A stretch of DNA of 6,471 nt from an uncultured Micrococcales bacterium. Lineage in GTDB: Bacteria; Actinomycetota; Actinomycetes; Actinomycetales; Microbacteriaceae. The stretch lies in contig CAIYTL010000112.1 in the NCBI GenBank assembly GCA_903929105.1, positions 1 to 6,471 on the forward strand. Reading direction: 5' to 3'. Under the pieces are notes generated by a model. It saw only the letters and a program-made list of their open reading frames with translations, had not been told where the DNA came from and searched no databases. Of the stretch, positions 5,273 to 6,471 are shown in pieces. A program made the position numbers and the translations under genes. Each line of letters opens with the position of its first letter. Position 1 is the first letter of the stretch.

Positions 5273-6471
5273 TTACGCTCCCTTGTGCCCAAAGGTTTCA
5301 AGCAGTTCGGTCTGCAGGTTAATAACCGTGGCCAAACGCTTGATGCCTATCTTGATGTTATCTGGCGTCGGGTAGCTATAGCTGATTCTTAGGTTGCTGT
5401 GACCAGTGCCATCGCCAAAGAACGCGGTACCTGGGGTGTAGGCAACCAGCTCTTTGACTGCCAATGGCAGCATGGCCTTAGAGTCGATGCCCTGCGGCAG
5501 GGTTAGCCAAAGATAAAAACCGCCGTTTGGTTTAGTGGTGCGAACCCCTGGCAAATGCTCTTGCATAGCCTGCAGTGCGGCATCGCGGCGATCACGATAA
5601 ACACCCCTAAAAGTGTCAATCTGCTTTTGCCAGTCAGCGGTCGCAAGATATTCGCTGATCATCATTTGGCTGAAAGAGCTAGGGCAAAGCAGGGCCGACT
5701 CGTTGGCCAGAACCATTTTGTCGCGAATAGCCGGCGGTGCCAGCACGTAACCCACGCGAAAACCCGGGGCAAGAATCTTTGAGAAACTGCCCAAATAGAT
5801 AACGCCGTCTTCGTTATAAGACCTGAGGGCCAGCGGCGGCTTCTCGTCGAAATACAAGAGGCCATATGGATTATCTTCGATCACCAAAATGTGGTGACGA
5901 CGGCAGATTTCAAGAATTTGGTGGCGACGAGGCTCGCTCAGAGTGACGCCCGACGGGTTGCCAAAGTTAGGAACCAGGTATAAAAACTTGATTTTGCGAC
6001 CCTCTGCAAGCATTTTGTCGATGCTCTCTTGCAAAGCCTCAGGTGACATGCCGTCGTCGTCGGTGTAAACATGCTCAATGTGAGCCTCGTAGTGCCTGAA
6101 AATGCCGATTGCACCCACATAGCTCGGGGCTTCGGCAAGAACCACATCGCCCTCATCGAGGAACAAGCCCGAAAGCAAGTCAAGGCCGTGCTGCGATCCG
6201 GTGGTAATAACAAGATCTTCAACGCTGCTGCTGATGCCTTCGAGGGCCATTAGTTCGCGAATTTGGTCGCGCAACACTGGGTCGCCCTGACCGCTGCCGT
6301 ATTGCAGGGCGATGTCACCACGACTTGCCATGAGCGTTCCATAGCTCTGGCTGAGTAGCTCTTTAGGAAGCGCTGAAACATAAGGCATTCCGCCAGCAAG
6401 CGAGACCACTTCGGGGCGGCTAACCACAGCAAACAACGCTCGAACTTCTGAAACCGACAAAGTGTTGGCGC
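5273..6471 (-). CDS. Fold-type I PLP-dependent aminotransferase (2-aminoadipate/MocR-C-terminal-like), 5' end outside window
   Basis: Pyridoxal-phosphate aminotransferase of the class I/II superfamily. With TTG at 6460-6458 counted as residue 1, the PLP Schiff-base lysine is Lys228 in GSFSKILAPGFRVGY. Asn168 (NPSG), Asp196 and Tyr199 (EDNPYG) are cofactor contacts, and Arg358 (NLRISYS) should bind the substrate carboxylate. GGFYLWLTLP (313-322) and the N-terminal VSLAGGMP are typical of the LysN/MocR-like group, whose known members use 2-aminoadipate, branched or aromatic amino acids; the substrate here cannot be read from sequence. No GntR-type DNA-binding domain is visible. The frame stays open to the right edge (residues ANT before the TTG) and relatives have residues before SEVRALF, so the start probably lies beyond the window. 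The gene ends 2 nt before ddl, suggesting one transcript. Confidence 0.9.
   Translation of the reverse strand, partial: ANTLSVSEVRALFAVVSRPEVVSLAGGMPYVSALPKELLSQSYGTLMASRGDIALQYGSGQGDPVLRDQIRELMALEGISSSVEDLVITTGSQHGLDLLSGLFLDEGDVVLAEAPSYVGAIGIFRHYEAHIEHVYTDDDGMSPEALQESIDKMLAEGRKIKFLYLVPNFGNPSGVTLSEPRRHQILEICRRHHILVIEDNPYGLLYFDEKPPLALRSYNEDGVIYLGSFSKILAPGFRVGYVLAPPAIRDKMVLANESALLCPSSFSQMMISEYLATADWQKQIDTFRGVYRDRRDAALQAMQEHLPGVRTTKPNGGFYLWLTLPQGIDSKAMLPLAVKELVAYTPGTAFFGDGTGHSNLRISYSYPTPDNIKIGIKRLATVINLQTELLETFGHKGA

Noticed and set aside
4921..5375. Plus-strand ORFs antisense to ddl and the aminotransferase (103 and 105 codons)
   Set aside because: They lie opposite strongly conserved genes, have low-complexity or patternless products, and lack ribosome sites; they are shadows of the real genes.
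6458..6460. TTG 6460 as the true start of the aminotransferase
   Set aside because: The frame continues open to the window edge and family members usually have residues before this point, so the gene is treated as partial.

Overview
The window looks like the origin-proximal chromosome of an actinobacterium. Gene content and order (a probable yidD tail, then yidC, jag/khpB, rsmG, parA and parB) are the classic cluster beside dnaA/oriC. Several details fit a small-genome freshwater Microbacteriaceae lineage (Rhodoluna/Aquiluna-like): actinobacterial protein sequences, roughly 50% GC by eye, very tight gene spacing, and a Ddl plus PLP aminotransferase next to parB. The family assignment is inference from recall; no search was run.

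Layout. Plus strand: 1-72 is the likely end of yidD. It is followed by yidC (72-983, membrane protein insertase), jag/khpB (1010-1594, KH-R3H RNA-binding protein), rsmG (about 1625-2269, 16S rRNA G527 methyltransferase), a 189-base interval, parA (2459-3349) and parB (3342-4301). Minus strand, convergent with parB: a D-alanine-D-alanine ligase gene (5270-4298) and, upstream of it, a fold-type I aminotransferase (5273 to the right edge, 5' end cut off).

Two perfect 16-bp parS palindromes (TGTTTCACGTGAAACA) lie at 1595-1610 and 2430-2445, immediately before rsmG and parA. ParB made here should load on them and, with ParA, segregate the origin region. Each parS is followed by the same TTGGATAGTC segment. 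It places a GGA Shine-Dalgarno core 7 nt from TTG 1625 (rsmG) and ATG 2459 (parA). This argues that the longer starts, which run into parS, are artefacts.

The most unusual points are these. A one-base frameshift in a C4 run (4607-4610) splits an otherwise intact ddl. The parS-plus-SD unit is duplicated. A 52-codon ORF reads through the second parS and stops just before parA. The KH domain of Jag lacks its GxxG loop. parB and ddl share a CTAG at their convergent stops. I saw no mobile element, CRISPR array, tRNA or rRNA, and nothing resembling a new multi-gene system: this is a housekeeping region.
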